Shown in pieces: positions 52,023-60,271 of a DNA stretch of 64,000 nt. A model generated the notes under the pieces. That model was not told the DNA's origin and did no database searches. It saw only the letters and a program-made list of their open reading frames with translations. The translations under genes and the position numbers were made by a program. Positions within the stretch are counted from its first letter, which is position 1; each line of letters starts with the position of its first letter. The stretch is taken from contig NZ_AP022608.1 in assembly GCF_010728925.1 (NCBI RefSeq), forward strand, positions 5,146,001-5,210,000, read 5' to 3'. Source of the DNA: Mycolicibacterium gadium. GTDB lineage: Bacteria; Actinomycetota; Actinomycetes; Mycobacteriales; Mycobacteriaceae.

Positions 52023-52139
52023 ATGTGCGCCGGCCGGCTGTAGATCCACGGCGTGAGCAACGAGTACACGGTCAACCTGCGCGTCTCAGCGAGAAATGGC
52101 GAGTGTCGTGTCGTTCACAGCCACACGGTCGAAAGACGT

Positions 52140-53498
52140 CTAGACCGCGACGTTGTCGAGCGCACGACGCGCGTAGATCTCGGCGAGGAATTGCTCGACG
52201 GCAACAGCTGCGTGCGCGGCGCGGGCCGAACCGAAAATATCGAAAGCATGCTGGGTGAACGGCAGTTCGGTGTACACGACCGGTTGTGTGCTGACTTCTC
52301 GCAGCCTTTCGACGAAGCCCCGCCCCTGCTCGACGGGAACAAGCGAGTCGTTGCGGCCGTGCAAGACGAAGAACGGCGGGGCGTCGGCGGAGACATAGGT
52401 CACCGGCGATGCGTCGACATAGGGCTGTCGGTTCGTCGAAAGCCTTTGTTTGACGACCATCTGCTCGAGCAGTTCGGGCATCGACGGATGCATCGCATCC
52501 TCGAAGCGGGTGAAGTCGTAGACGCCGTAGAACGGGACCGCGGCCTGGACACGGGTGTCGGCGTCTTCGAACCCGGGTTGGAACCGAGGGTTGTTGGGCG
52601 TCAGCGCGGCCAGCGAGGACAGATGGCCACCGGCCGAGCCACCGGTGATGGCGACGAAATCGGGGTCGCCGCCGTACTCGGCGATGTGTGCCTTCACCCA
52701 TGCGAGGGCGCGCTTGACGTCGACGATGTGGTCGGGCCACGTGTTGCGTGGGCTGTGCCGGTAGTTGATCGCCACGCAGACCCAGCCGAGCTCGGCAAGA
52801 TGGCTCATCAACGGATGCGCCTGTCCGCGTTTGTTGCCGGTGGTCCACGCACCGCCGGGAATCTGGAACAGCACCGGCGCCTTGCTGTTTCGGTCGAGGT
52901 CGGGTCGTCGCCAGATATCGAGATGATTGGCGCCACCGTATTCGCCGTAGCTGATGTTGCCGTCGTGGGCGTAGTCGCGATAGATCCGCAGCATCCGCAG
53001 GGCGCCGGGTCTCTTGGCGGTGCCGTCGCCTGCCGGCCGACGCCACAAACCATCCGAGTTGGTGCGTCGATGTGGCCCCAGGCCGTCGTCCAGGGCGGCG
53101 GTCAGTGGGGCGGAGGCCTGGTGGCCGGCCCGGTTGAAGTTCAGCAGACCCAACGCGGACAAGCCGGCCACGATCCACGCCGTCCTGCGCACCGGACGCG
53201 TGAGGCGGCGCGCGGTCAGTAGCAGTCCGACGAGCTGGCTCACGAGTGTCTGCAACGGGAACTCGGTCACCACGAGACCGAACGCCCACGAAAAGATCGA
53301 CGGGTATCCCTTTCGCGCCAGTGGGCGATATCCGTTCAGTGTCGAAGCGGCGGTCAGTGCCGCGACGGCCAACGCCCCGACCTGCCGGGCGACGTGAGCG
53401 GCTCGGGTCTTCTGCATTCGGTCACGATACGAGGCGGTGGTCGCTGCGTCGAAGATGTTGCCGATTCGTGGCTCAGGCACGAACTTGTCGAATGTCAC
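52140..53498 (-). CDS. Membrane-anchored alpha/beta-hydrolase (LipC/HSL-type esterase)
   Basis: 452 residues from GTG 53498 (ATG 53417 is a reasonable alternative, removing 27 residues of low conservation). The N-terminal part has three or four hydrophobic segments (about 38-135). The hydrolase domain has HLDIWRRPD, LFQIPGGAWTTGNKRGQ (oxyanion HGGG-like), the nucleophile elbow ITGGSAGGHLSS, and PPFFVLHGRNDSLVPVEQ with the Asp, then TQHAFD with the His. It resembles LipC-type mycobacterial esterases. Lipid-ester substrate unknown. It converges on ponA2. Confidence 0.85.
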   Translation of the reverse strand: MTFDKFVPEPRIGNIFDAATTASYRDRMQKTRAAHVARQVGALAVAALTAASTLNGYRPLARKGYPSIFSWAFGLVVTEFPLQTLVSQLVGLLLTARRLTRPVRRTAWIVAGLSALGLLNFNRAGHQASAPLTAALDDGLGPHRRTNSDGLWRRPAGDGTAKRPGALRMLRIYRDYAHDGNISYGEYGGANHLDIWRRPDLDRNSKAPVLFQIPGGAWTTGNKRGQAHPLMSHLAELGWVCVAINYRHSPRNTWPDHIVDVKRALAWVKAHIAEYGGDPDFVAITGGSAGGHLSSLAALTPNNPRFQPGFEDADTRVQAAVPFYGVYDFTRFEDAMHPSMPELLEQMVVKQRLSTNRQPYVDASPVTYVSADAPPFFVLHGRNDSLVPVEQGRGFVERLREVSTQPVVYTELPFTQHAFDIFGSARAAHAAVAVEQFLAEIYARRALDNVAV

Positions 53499-53698
53499 AC
53501 CATCAGCTGATCTTTAACGCACGCCACTAGATTCGGTGGTGCCACTCGGTCGGGCGTCGTAAAGAATTCGCCGATCTGACGCTTGTGAACTGCGATTTCA
53601 CGGCTGGGAGGGCGCAGCGGCGCATCTCGGTCATCAGACGACAAGCTCTCTGGGCGGTTGCTGAACGGGCTCGGGCGTGTCGGTAGGGTGCGCGTCCG

Positions 53699-54316
53699 AT
53701 GGGAAGACACGGATTAGCCAAAACGCCGCGACGGTCGCTGGCGTCCGTAACTGCGGGCGTCGTCTCCGCCGCGACATTGTTGGCTGTCGGGGCAGACAGT
53801 TATCCGCAGATCAGTAACGATGCCTCGTGCTGCACAGAAGTCGCGACTTCGACACCGGCGCTGGTGGCGGTGCCCCCGATCGGTCCCGGACCGGCCCGCT
53901 TGGCCGTGTCGCCCACGTTGCCCCCCAGCGTTGCGCGGGAGACCGGACTCCAGGTCAAAACCATCTTGGCGGCACGCTCGGTCAGCGCGGAGTTTCCCGA
54001 GATTCTCGACATCGGCGGAGTCCGGTCGGATCCCTTGAAATGGCATCCGCATGGATTGGCGATCGACGTGATGATCCCGAACGCTCGCTCGGCTGCCGGG
54101 AAAGCGCTCGGGGACAGTGTGCTCGCGTACGTCCTGAACAACGCGGAGCGCTTTGGCGTGAATCACGCGATCTGGAGGCAGACCATCTATCGGCCCAACG
54201 GCTCGAAAAGAGCGATGTCGGACGCCGGCTCAGACACAGCCAACCATTTCGACCATGTTCACATCGCGACGGACGGCGGCGGATATCCGCGGGATGGCCA
54301 GACCTACCTCCGCTGA
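53699..54316 (+). CDS. Secreted VldE/ARB-07466-like (M15-like) protein
   Basis: 205 residues. An N-terminal signal or anchor (RSLASVTAGVVSAATLLAVGADS) and a Pro-rich spacer are followed by a about 115-residue domain: ILDIGGVRSDPLKWHPHGLAIDVMIPN, FGVNHAIWRQTIYRPNGSK and ANHFDHVHIATDGGGYP. The HPHGLAID and DHVHI motifs mirror the zinc ligands of M15-type peptidoglycan peptidases. Related proteins are widespread in mycobacteria. It is likely a wall-associated hydrolase or binding protein, in keeping with ponA2 and the M15 gene nearby. Confidence 0.8.
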   Translation: MGRHGLAKTPRRSLASVTAGVVSAATLLAVGADSYPQISNDASCCTEVATSTPALVAVPPIGPGPARLAVSPTLPPSVARETGLQVKTILAARSVSAEFPEILDIGGVRSDPLKWHPHGLAIDVMIPNARSAAGKALGDSVLAYVLNNAERFGVNHAIWRQTIYRPNGSKRAMSDAGSDTANHFDHVHIATDGGGYPRDGQTYLR

Positions 54317-54398
54317 TATTCGGCCTGATGCCAGCCGGTACCGATCCGTAGACCAACGGCAGTGACGCCTGCCCCGCGGGGGCGTACAACGGTGGCAT

Positions 54399-54617
54399 AT
54401 GAAATATGCGCTCGGTGCCCTCTATTTGGCGGGCTGGCTGACCACCACGTTCCTGCTGCTGCGTAGCGGCGCGTTCGCTGACGAGAGTCGCCGCAAGCAC
54501 CGCGCGATCGCCGGGATCGTCGGCGCGATGTTCGCGTTCGCGCTGGCGGCGGTGTGGCCGCTGTCGGGCTGGATACTGCCGTTCCTGCGCTCCGCGATGG
54601 ACGACGACGGCGGCTGA
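54399..54617 (+). CDS. Small two-helix membrane protein
   Basis: 72 residues from ATG 54399. Two hydrophobic helices (about 4-21 and 38-62) flank a charged loop (ADESRRKHR). The tail is acidic (MDDDGG). No family recognised. It may be a small accessory membrane protein. It converges on the next gene. Confidence 0.6.
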   Translation: MKYALGALYLAGWLTTTFLLLRSGAFADESRRKHRAIAGIVGAMFAFALAAVWPLSGWILPFLRSAMDDDGG

Positions 54618-54643
54618 TCTTCAGGAGTGCTCGGCGTACGGCC

Positions 54644-55519
54644 TCACGCGGGCGGGGTGCTGAAGTCAACGACGAACCGTTGTTTGGGGTCGGCGGGGTC
54701 CACGGCACAGTTGAGTTCCCTGCCGACAGCCAGATTGGGCACTTCGGTGGGTGGTACGGGTTGTTGGATGCGGCCTGTCACCGGAGCCCGGTCGGGTAAC
54801 CGAAGCTCCACCTTCAACGCGTAGTAGGGGTAGTCGAGGAACTCCTGTCGGCTAGGCGTGAGGCCTTGGCTGCGCATGGTTGCTCCGGTGTCGCGAAACG
54901 CCCTCAGAACTCCGCGGACTCGCTGACCGGACGAAAGCAGGTCGGCGACCGATACCTCGGGTCGTCCGCCAGCGACCGATACGTCGGGTCGTCCGCCGGC
55001 GTCGGATGCAGTGTGCGCTCGGCGCTTCATCGCCCGGGTACTGATCGCCCCACCGAAGACTGCCAGGCCTATGGAGATCCAGAGCAGCAATTTGTAGTGA
55101 TTGCTGTGACCAAACGATAGGCGCGGACTCACGGACGGGTTGTCCGTCCCGTTCGTGGTGATCGTGTAGTCGCCGGCAACGAAGATGTGGGCCACTTTCA
55201 CCTGGCGGTGCGCTTCGCTGTCGCCAGCGAAGGTGCTACCGAGATCTTCGCTCACGGTGGGCTGCTCAGCCCCACTCGGTGCAGTGATGACCAGTTCCAG
55301 GTTTTGGGGGAGCGGCATTTGTTTTTCGTCGTTTTGCACGTCAGGCATGATGGCGTGGAAGCTGATCATCACGTCGCCCTCGGGCAGGTGTAGACGCTCG
55401 GAGCCGGGGATGGGCACCTCGCCGTAGGCCTTGTAGTCATCGCTCAGGGCGGCCAGCAGCCCGAACGCAATGGCACCCACGACCCCAACGACCGGTAGCA
55501 ATATCCAGACCTTGTGCAC
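54644..55519 (-). CDS. Two-TM membrane protein with extracytoplasmic and cytosolic domains
   Basis: 291 residues. TM1 at about 5-25 is followed by a beta-rich extracytoplasmic domain (about 30-140: YGEVPIPGSERLHLPEGDVMISFHAIMPD), then TM2 (about 143-162) and a cytosolic DUF3592-like C-terminal region (SGQRVRGVLRAFRDTGATMR, YPYYALKVELRLPDRAPVTGRI, AVGRELNCAVDPADPKQRFVVDF). The linker after TM2 contains a 9-residue tandem repeat (GGRPDVSVA, GGRPEVSVA). Function unknown. Confidence 0.72.
   Translation of the reverse strand: MHKVWILLPVVGVVGAIAFGLLAALSDDYKAYGEVPIPGSERLHLPEGDVMISFHAIMPDVQNDEKQMPLPQNLELVITAPSGAEQPTVSEDLGSTFAGDSEAHRQVKVAHIFVAGDYTITTNGTDNPSVSPRLSFGHSNHYKLLLWISIGLAVFGGAISTRAMKRRAHTASDAGGRPDVSVAGGRPEVSVADLLSSGQRVRGVLRAFRDTGATMRSQGLTPSRQEFLDYPYYALKVELRLPDRAPVTGRIQQPVPPTEVPNLAVGRELNCAVDPADPKQRFVVDFSTPPA
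54945..54998. repeat. Two 27-bp tandem repeats
   Basis: Units 54945-54971 and 54972-54998 differ at two bases. In frame they encode the nine-residue repeat GGRPEVSVA/GGRPDVSVA of the membrane-protein linker. The repeat number could vary by slippage. Confidence 0.85.
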
Positions 55520-55570
55520 GAATGAATAGTGTCCTCGTCGGGCGTCCGGTCGACGACTTTTCGGCCACTC

Positions 55571-56095
55571 TCAGGAGTGCTCGGCAATGTAGTCGTCGGC
55601 GTCCTTGTCGCTGTTGTCGACGTTGACCGTCGTCTCGCGATCGGCGTAGAACCGCAGCCACTTCAACGCCAACTCATGCCGGAGCTCCAGCGAGGCGCTC
55701 TTGATGAAGTCCGGCATCGCCTCGCGCTCTTCCTCGTCGAGGTGTTCGCCGTTCTGCTTGCGGGCCTCGAACACGGCGTCGAACCATTCCTCCGTGCCCG
55801 GCTTGCATTCGCGTGAGCGACGAATCGCGTCGCGGATCGCGTTGTGGTCGGTGATCGCGTCTTCGGTCTCGTCTTCCGGGTCACCCTCGGGATTGCCGCG
55901 GTCCTCGCTGCCGCCGTGCTTGAGCAGCGCCGGGTAGAACACGGCCTCCTCGGCTTCGGCGTGGACGTCGAGGCGGTCGCCGAGGGCGTCCCAGATCGCG
56001 ACGAGCTCGGCGTCGGACTTCGCGTCGTCCAACAGGAAGAACTGACGACGAAACCAGTCATGGTCGGCGTAAACCAGGTCGATGATGTCTGCCAT
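55571..56095 (-). CDS. Hemerythrin-like (HHE) protein
   Basis: 174 residues from ATG 56095. Diiron ligands of the HHE fold are visible: His in LVYADHDWFRRQFF, His and Glu in DVHAEAEEAVFYP, His in ITDHNAIRDAI and His/Glu in NGEHLDEEEREAMPDF. It should bind O2, NO or peroxide, or scavenge iron. An acidic insert (GGSEDRGNPEGDPEDETEDA) is typical of the actinobacterial group linked to oxidative or general stress. It is cytosolic. Confidence 0.9.
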   Translation of the reverse strand: MADIIDLVYADHDWFRRQFFLLDDAKSDAELVAIWDALGDRLDVHAEAEEAVFYPALLKHGGSEDRGNPEGDPEDETEDAITDHNAIRDAIRRSRECKPGTEEWFDAVFEARKQNGEHLDEEEREAMPDFIKSASLELRHELALKWLRFYADRETTVNVDNSDKDADDYIAEHS

Positions 56096-56107
56096 GCGAA
56101 CAGCCTT

Positions 56108-56992
56108 TCAGTCCGACGAGAGTGACACTAATTCGAACGTGCGCACCGCGCCTGGCACTGTGGCGCGGCACATGGACAGCAGAGGTTCCGACATCTTCTC
56201 CGCGAGAACGACATTCACCGATCCCGAGTCGGTGCGGAGCTCGATGCGGATCTGGTGCTCGGCGTGTTCGACCTTTAGCGGGGACAGGGCGTGGATGCGG
56301 TCCTCGTCCAGGGACTCGCGCGCGAAGTACTGCGCGGCTTGCACCGGGTGGGGCAGCGACGTGCGTCCGCGCAGATATCGGTGGTCCAGCCGGCCGTCGA
56401 GGTATTTGGCCACCAGGCCGGCGGAGTCGGTCGAGTCGACGCGCCCGTAGCACAGGCCCTCGGGCAGGATGAGCATGGTGGCGGCGAACCGGTCGCCGCC
56501 CAAATGTGAACATTCCCAGGTAATTTCGGGGTACTCAGCCGCGATGGCCGACGCCGCGCTGCGTCCGCGCACGGCGCAACACTGGTCGTGCTTGCCGTGC
56601 GCGCAGACCGCGACCAGCGGGCCGTCGACCCGCTCGCCATCCGATCCGTCCAGGGCGATGTTCAGGTACCCGCGGGCGTCGTCGACCTCTCCTGCGTAGA
56701 GCGCCTCGCTGCCCTCCTCGCAGTGCGCGATGAACCATCGCCAGCGCGGCGTCTCATCCCGGCGTCCCGGCCGACGGATCGCGGTGACGCGCAGGCCCTC
56801 GGTTTCGATGCGGCGGCAGATGCTGCGCCCGAGTTCGCGGCCGATGAGAAGGGGCGAGTCGAGGAAGGCCGATTGCCCCCAGCCGCCGGACAATTCGAGC
56901 ATCGCCCAGGACCGTCCTGCGCCGGCCGTGCCGTAAATGGGGTCGTTGCGCGCCAGGGATTGGTCGCTGCACGGGGTGCGTTTGGGGCTCAA
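56108..56992 (-). CDS. Sucrase/ferredoxin-like (thioredoxin-fold ferredoxin) protein
   Basis: 294 residues from TTG 56992, whose bases overlap the TGA of the JmjC gene (TTGA), so translation is coupled. The N-terminus (KRTPCSDQSLARNDPIYGTA) and the segment VAVCAHGKHDQCCAVRGRSAA fit the Suc_Fer-like family with Cys for a 2Fe-2S cluster. WECSHLGGDRFAATMLILPEGLCYGR follows. It may pass electrons, perhaps to the adjacent Fe(II) oxygenase, but 2OG oxygenases do not usually need a ferredoxin. Codon use and GC are as in neighbours. Confidence 0.82.
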   Translation of the reverse strand: MSPKRTPCSDQSLARNDPIYGTAGAGRSWAMLELSGGWGQSAFLDSPLLIGRELGRSICRRIETEGLRVTAIRRPGRRDETPRWRWFIAHCEEGSEALYAGEVDDARGYLNIALDGSDGERVDGPLVAVCAHGKHDQCCAVRGRSAASAIAAEYPEITWECSHLGGDRFAATMLILPEGLCYGRVDSTDSAGLVAKYLDGRLDHRYLRGRTSLPHPVQAAQYFARESLDEDRIHALSPLKVEHAEHQIRIELRTDSGSVNVVLAEKMSEPLLSMCRATVPGAVRTFELVSLSSD

Positions 56993-58203
56993 TCTTCGTC
57001 CTCGACCGCGACCACGACGGCCTCGCGGAGGAGGCGGCGAATGAGCACGGTGGAGTCGGCGAGGTCGAGGCCCGGCAGTGCTTCGGCGTCCGCGACGAGT
57101 CCGTGTTGCAGCGCCTCGAGCGCCGTGGCGCAGGAGTCGGGGAACGTGATGGTCTTGTCTGGCAGCCGGAGGCGAACCTGTTCGCCGAGGTGCTCCAGCG
57201 TGCCGATGAGTCCGTGGCGCCATCGCACCCTCAGTGCGCCTGCGGCGTCGATGGCGTCCAGAGTCGCCAGGGGCCGTACGGCGACGGGCCGGGTCCGCTC
57301 GGCGTGCCGGTCCGACAACTGCGCGGCTGCGCTGTCGCTGAGGTCGGCGGCCCGATCGCGTAGGACGTCGGCCAGCTGCGCCATGACTTTGCTTGTCGTC
57401 GAGGCCATTTCGCTGCGGTCGGTGGCGTCGATGCCCATGGGTAGAGATTTCCTGAACTCCTCGTCGGCGGCGAGCGTGTCGACGACAGCGCGTGCCACGT
57501 CGAGGTATGTCAGCGCCGACACTCCGATCGTCAGGTGGATCGACGTGGTGTCCAGGGATCGGGCGGAATGGACCCACCCGCGGGGCAGATAGAGCGCGTC
57601 GCCCGCCTGCAGGACGGTGTCGATGGTCGGGGCGTCGGCGATGCGTGCGGTGATGGCCTCGCGGTGCTCGGTCCACGGCTGTGAGTCCAGCGGGTGCCGG
57701 TGCACGGGTTCGTGCACGGTCCAGCGCTTCTCGCCGGCGACTTGCAGGACGAACACGTCGTGGACGTCGTAGTGGTGCTCGAATCCCTGGGCGTCCGGCG
57801 GGGTGACGTAGGCGTTGGCCTGTACGGGGTGACCGAGGTCGTCGGTGAGGCCGCGGACGAAGTCGATCAGCGGGGGCCACAGGCGGTGCAGCCCCTGGAG
57901 GACGATCGTCGCGCCGGCGGCGAATTCGGCCAGCACCTTGGCGGAGTCGACCTGGTCGGGCATCTCGGCGCCGAAGCCGGCCGGTCCGGTGTAGCAGCTG
58001 CGGGCGAGCACGTCGCCGGTCTTGGCCATCCGGATGAAGGGCGCGCGTACCCCGCGCTCGGCGATCAGCTCGTCAACCGCGGTGGGTGAGAGGAGATCGC
58101 TGAAGTCGCGGGGCAGCGCGTTGGCGCGGCTGAGCAGGGGTTGGCGGCCCCAATAGTCGGTGCCGAATGCACCGGTATCAGTGGCCACACACCGGCTCAG
58201 CAT
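56989..58203 (-). CDS. JmjC/cupin-4 2-oxoglutarate Fe(II) oxygenase
   Basis: 404 residues from ATG 58203, 7 bases after the stop of the repeat-peptide gene, with its ribosome site TGAGG inside that stop. The longer frame to 58365 is the antisense-like shadow of the repeats. The jelly roll carries H144-Y-D146 (FEHHYDVHDVFVLQVAGEKRW) and H212 (LPRGWVHSARS) as iron ligands, matching the ribosomal-oxygenase (NO66/MINA/YcfD) group. The C-terminal about 120 residues form a winged-helix-like region, as in that group. Expected chemistry is hydroxylation of His, Asn, Asp or Arg in a protein or peptide. Confidence 0.9.
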   Translation of the reverse strand: MLSRCVATDTGAFGTDYWGRQPLLSRANALPRDFSDLLSPTAVDELIAERGVRAPFIRMAKTGDVLARSCYTGPAGFGAEMPDQVDSAKVLAEFAAGATIVLQGLHRLWPPLIDFVRGLTDDLGHPVQANAYVTPPDAQGFEHHYDVHDVFVLQVAGEKRWTVHEPVHRHPLDSQPWTEHREAITARIADAPTIDTVLQAGDALYLPRGWVHSARSLDTTSIHLTIGVSALTYLDVARAVVDTLAADEEFRKSLPMGIDATDRSEMASTTSKVMAQLADVLRDRAADLSDSAAAQLSDRHAERTRPVAVRPLATLDAIDAAGALRVRWRHGLIGTLEHLGEQVRLRLPDKTITFPDSCATALEALQHGLVADAEALPGLDLADSTVLIRRLLREAVVVAVEDED

Positions 58204-58210
58204 GCTGGCC

Positions 58211-58402
58211 TCAGGCGGTTCCGTCGGCACCGCCGTCGTGGCCTTCGGGGTTTGAGCCGCCGTCGGCCGTGCCTTCGCCGCCCTTCTCATCCGCGGTTCC
58301 GTCGGCGCCGCCGTCGTGGCCTTCGGGGTTCGAGCCGCCGTCGGCCGTTCCTTCTCCGCCGCCACCGCCTGCTGTCGTCATGTCGTCATCGTCGAGTGTC
58401 AT
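58211..58402 (-). CDS. 63-aa acidic Gly-rich tandem-repeat peptide, possible substrate of JmjC enzyme
   Basis: 63 residues from ATG 58402, with AAAGGA 6 bases upstream. After MTLDDDDMTTAGGG it consists of two nearly identical 22-residue units (GEGTADGGSNPEGHDGGADG plus TA) joined by DEKG. It has no Cys, one Met pair, no TM and no signal. The units offer two His, two Asn and many Asp as possible hydroxylation sites. The JmjC oxygenase starts 7 bases downstream and the ferredoxin-like gene overlaps that, forming a three-gene operon. I do not recognise the peptide. A RiPP precursor or a modified stress peptide is inference. Confidence 0.7.
   Translation of the reverse strand: MTLDDDDMTTAGGGGGEGTADGGSNPEGHDGGADGTADEKGGEGTADGGSNPEGHDGGADGTA
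58217..58360. repeat. Two 66-bp direct repeats in the acidic peptide gene
   Basis: Units 58217-58282 and 58295-58360 are nearly identical and spaced 78 bases start to start. They encode the two 22-residue peptide units. The few differences are mostly at third codon positions, which suggests selection on the peptide. Confidence 0.9.
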
Positions 58403-58522
58403 GATCATTCCTTTCTTGGGCTGCAATCATGCTCTTCGGGTGTTCACCCGCCAAGCGCTGCCCAAACGCCGCAGCGGCGCCTATTTCGTCCTCGCGCCGG
58501 GGCGGGCGAATCAGCGGCGAGC

Positions 58523-58798
58523 CTAGATGGTGTCCCGCGCGTCGCTCGCGGCTGAAGTGTGCGTGAGCTGACCGTCTGGCTCGACGTGCACGGTGCCCTC
58601 CTCATGGGCGCCCGGCAGGTCGGGCATCTCATGGCGATTACCTGCCGAGGGTCGTCGGAGGAACCACACCAGTACACCCACCGACGTCGCCCCGGCCGCG
58701 ATCACGGTCGGCCACGCCAACGCCTGAGCGAGCCAGATGCGCCGCTGGGCTTTGACGATCCGTTTTTCTGCACGCCGGAGCCGGGTCAGCTTGTTCAT
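58523..58798 (-). CDS. Small single-TM membrane protein
   Basis: 91 residues. A basic N-terminus (MNKLTRLRRAEKRIVKAQRR) is followed by one TM helix (about 22-47, WLAQALAWPTVIAAGATSVGVLVWF) and a polar tail rich in His/Glu/Asp. It lies 120 bases upstream of the repeat-peptide operon on the same strand and might belong to it. No family recognised. Confidence 0.6.
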   Translation of the reverse strand: MNKLTRLRRAEKRIVKAQRRIWLAQALAWPTVIAAGATSVGVLVWFLRRPSAGNRHEMPDLPGAHEEGTVHVEPDGQLTHTSAASDARDTI

Positions 58799-58851
58799 GC
58801 TGCCCGGATGCCCACGTCGGGCCCGTGGAAAACCAGCAGCGAAAGCGGTTC

Positions 58852-59532
58852 ATGATGGGACTCGTGCATAGACGACGGGCGAATCGGACGGTGTGCGCCT
58901 TCGCGGCGGTCCTCGGCGTGGTCGCGGCACTGCTGATGTGCGGACCGACTGCAGGGATTGCGCAGGCGGCCGTTGCGGCGCCAGCAGGGGACGCCATCGG
59001 CATCGGTGATCCGCATGCACTCGGGGTGGTCGATCTGTACGTGGATCCGATGTGTCCGTTCAGCGGGAAGATGGTCCAAGAGCAGGGCGACGACATTGGT
59101 CGTCGCATTGAGGACGGCAGGCTTCGGGTCAACCTTCGGTTCGTGAACTTCCTCGACAAGTACTCGGCCAGTAAGACGTACGACATTCGAGCGACGTACG
59201 CGGCCTTTGTCGTAGCTGATCAGTCGCGATCGAGTGGAGTCGCGTGGAACTTTGTGCAGCAGATCTTTTCGGCCGAGCACCAGCCGCAAGAGGGCGGCCC
59301 CACGGATCTCGACAACAACCAGCTCGCCGATCTGGCCAACCGCGTCGGCGCACCCCAACCGGCCCAGGATCTCATCAGGCTGGGCCTGCCGATCGGTTTC
59401 GACTCCCGCGCCATCGCCGCCAACAACCTCGCGCTGCTGCGACAGTTTCCCGAGCCCGGTGTCCCGACCGTCGTCGTTGATGGCGCACCTGTCGACGGGA
59501 ACACGGACTGGCTCGACCAATTACCGGGCTGA
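58852..59532 (+). CDS. Secreted DsbA-like thioredoxin-fold protein with CPFS site
   Basis: About 226 residues from ATG 58852 (ATG 58825 and 58855 also possible). A long hydrophobic signal (TVCAFAAVLGVVAALLMCGPTAGIAQA) is followed by a thioredoxin_4/DsbA domain: VVDLYVDPMCPFSGKMVQEQG, NFVQQIFSAEHQP and the cis-Pro segment GVPTVVVDG. DsbA enzymes normally read CPxC, while here the second Cys is Ser (CPFS). It may act as a monothiol isomerase or reductase, or be a structural relative. It is exported to the periplasm. Confidence 0.83.
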   Translation: MMGLVHRRRANRTVCAFAAVLGVVAALLMCGPTAGIAQAAVAAPAGDAIGIGDPHALGVVDLYVDPMCPFSGKMVQEQGDDIGRRIEDGRLRVNLRFVNFLDKYSASKTYDIRATYAAFVVADQSRSSGVAWNFVQQIFSAEHQPQEGGPTDLDNNQLADLANRVGAPQPAQDLIRLGLPIGFDSRAIAANNLALLRQFPEPGVPTVVVDGAPVDGNTDWLDQLPG

Positions 59533-59608
59533 CAGCGGCGTCGAGGTCACACGCGGACGGTCACGTGAGCCCCGGCAGGACCTCCGGCTGGCGTCTACGC
59601 TGAGCGCT

Positions 59609-60271
59609 ATGGCCGACCACGACCGCGCCGCGGCACGTCGCGAGATCACCGACGCGCTGATCGCCGCGCTCGACCGCCGCCATGACGTGCTCGATGCGAT
59701 CGTGGATTCCGAGGACCGGCCCGCGGCCGCCGAGGCGGTGGCGGCACTGCTCGGCACGACGCCGACGGGCGCTCAAGCGGTGTTGGGGATGCCGTTCCAT
59801 CGCCTCACCAAGGACTCGCGCCGGCGGATCGCCGCCGAGCTCGAAGACTTGAACAGCCAGCTGACTTTCACGCTGATCGAGCGCCCGGCGAGCTCCGGTC
59901 AGCATCTGGTGCTGCGACCGTTCTCGGCCGAGGCTGACCGCGGCCTTTTCGAATCCAGAACTGCCGATATGGGTGCAGCCGGTGACGGCTCCGGCGGCCC
60001 GGCGGGCAGTCTCGATGACGAGATCCGCTCAGCTGTCGGGCGAATCCACGACGAGGACGCTGTGTGGCTGGTGGTCGAAAATGATTCGCAGACAGTCGGA
60101 ATGGTCTTCGGTGAGCACATCGGCGGCGAGGTGAACGTTCGGATCTGGATCCTTCCCGAGCACCGAAAGCGCGGCTACGGCACGGCGGCCCTGCGGAAGG
60201 CGCGCGGAGAGATGGCGGCCTATTTCCCGGCTGTGCCGATGGTCATTCGCGCGCCCGGCGCCACCGGATGA
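59609..60271 (+). CDS. GyrA-like N-terminal domain fused to GNAT acetyltransferase
   Basis: 220 residues from ATG 59609. Residues about 10-90 (EITDALIAALDRRHDVLDAIVDSED, LLGTTPTGAQAVLGMPFHRLTKDSRRRIAAELEDLNSQL) resemble the DNA gyrase A/ParC segment after the tower, in which ILxMxLxRLT and a charged helix form the C-gate coiled coil. The rest is a GNAT fold with acetyl-CoA site LPEHRKRGYGTAALRKA. It may target a nucleic-acid-bound substrate or gyrase itself, which is inference. The ATGA overlap couples it to the YceI gene. Confidence 0.8.
   Translation: MADHDRAAARREITDALIAALDRRHDVLDAIVDSEDRPAAAEAVAALLGTTPTGAQAVLGMPFHRLTKDSRRRIAAELEDLNSQLTFTLIERPASSGQHLVLRPFSAEADRGLFESRTADMGAAGDGSGGPAGSLDDEIRSAVGRIHDEDAVWLVVENDSQTVGMVFGEHIGGEVNVRIWILPEHRKRGYGTAALRKARGEMAAYFPAVPMVIRAPGATG

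Noticed and set aside
58204..58365. N-terminal extension of the JmjC protein (54 residues with PTAARTPKATTA repeats)
   Set aside because: It is the alternate-frame reading of the 66-bp repeats of the acidic peptide gene. The JmjC motifs and a ribosome site support ATG 58203.
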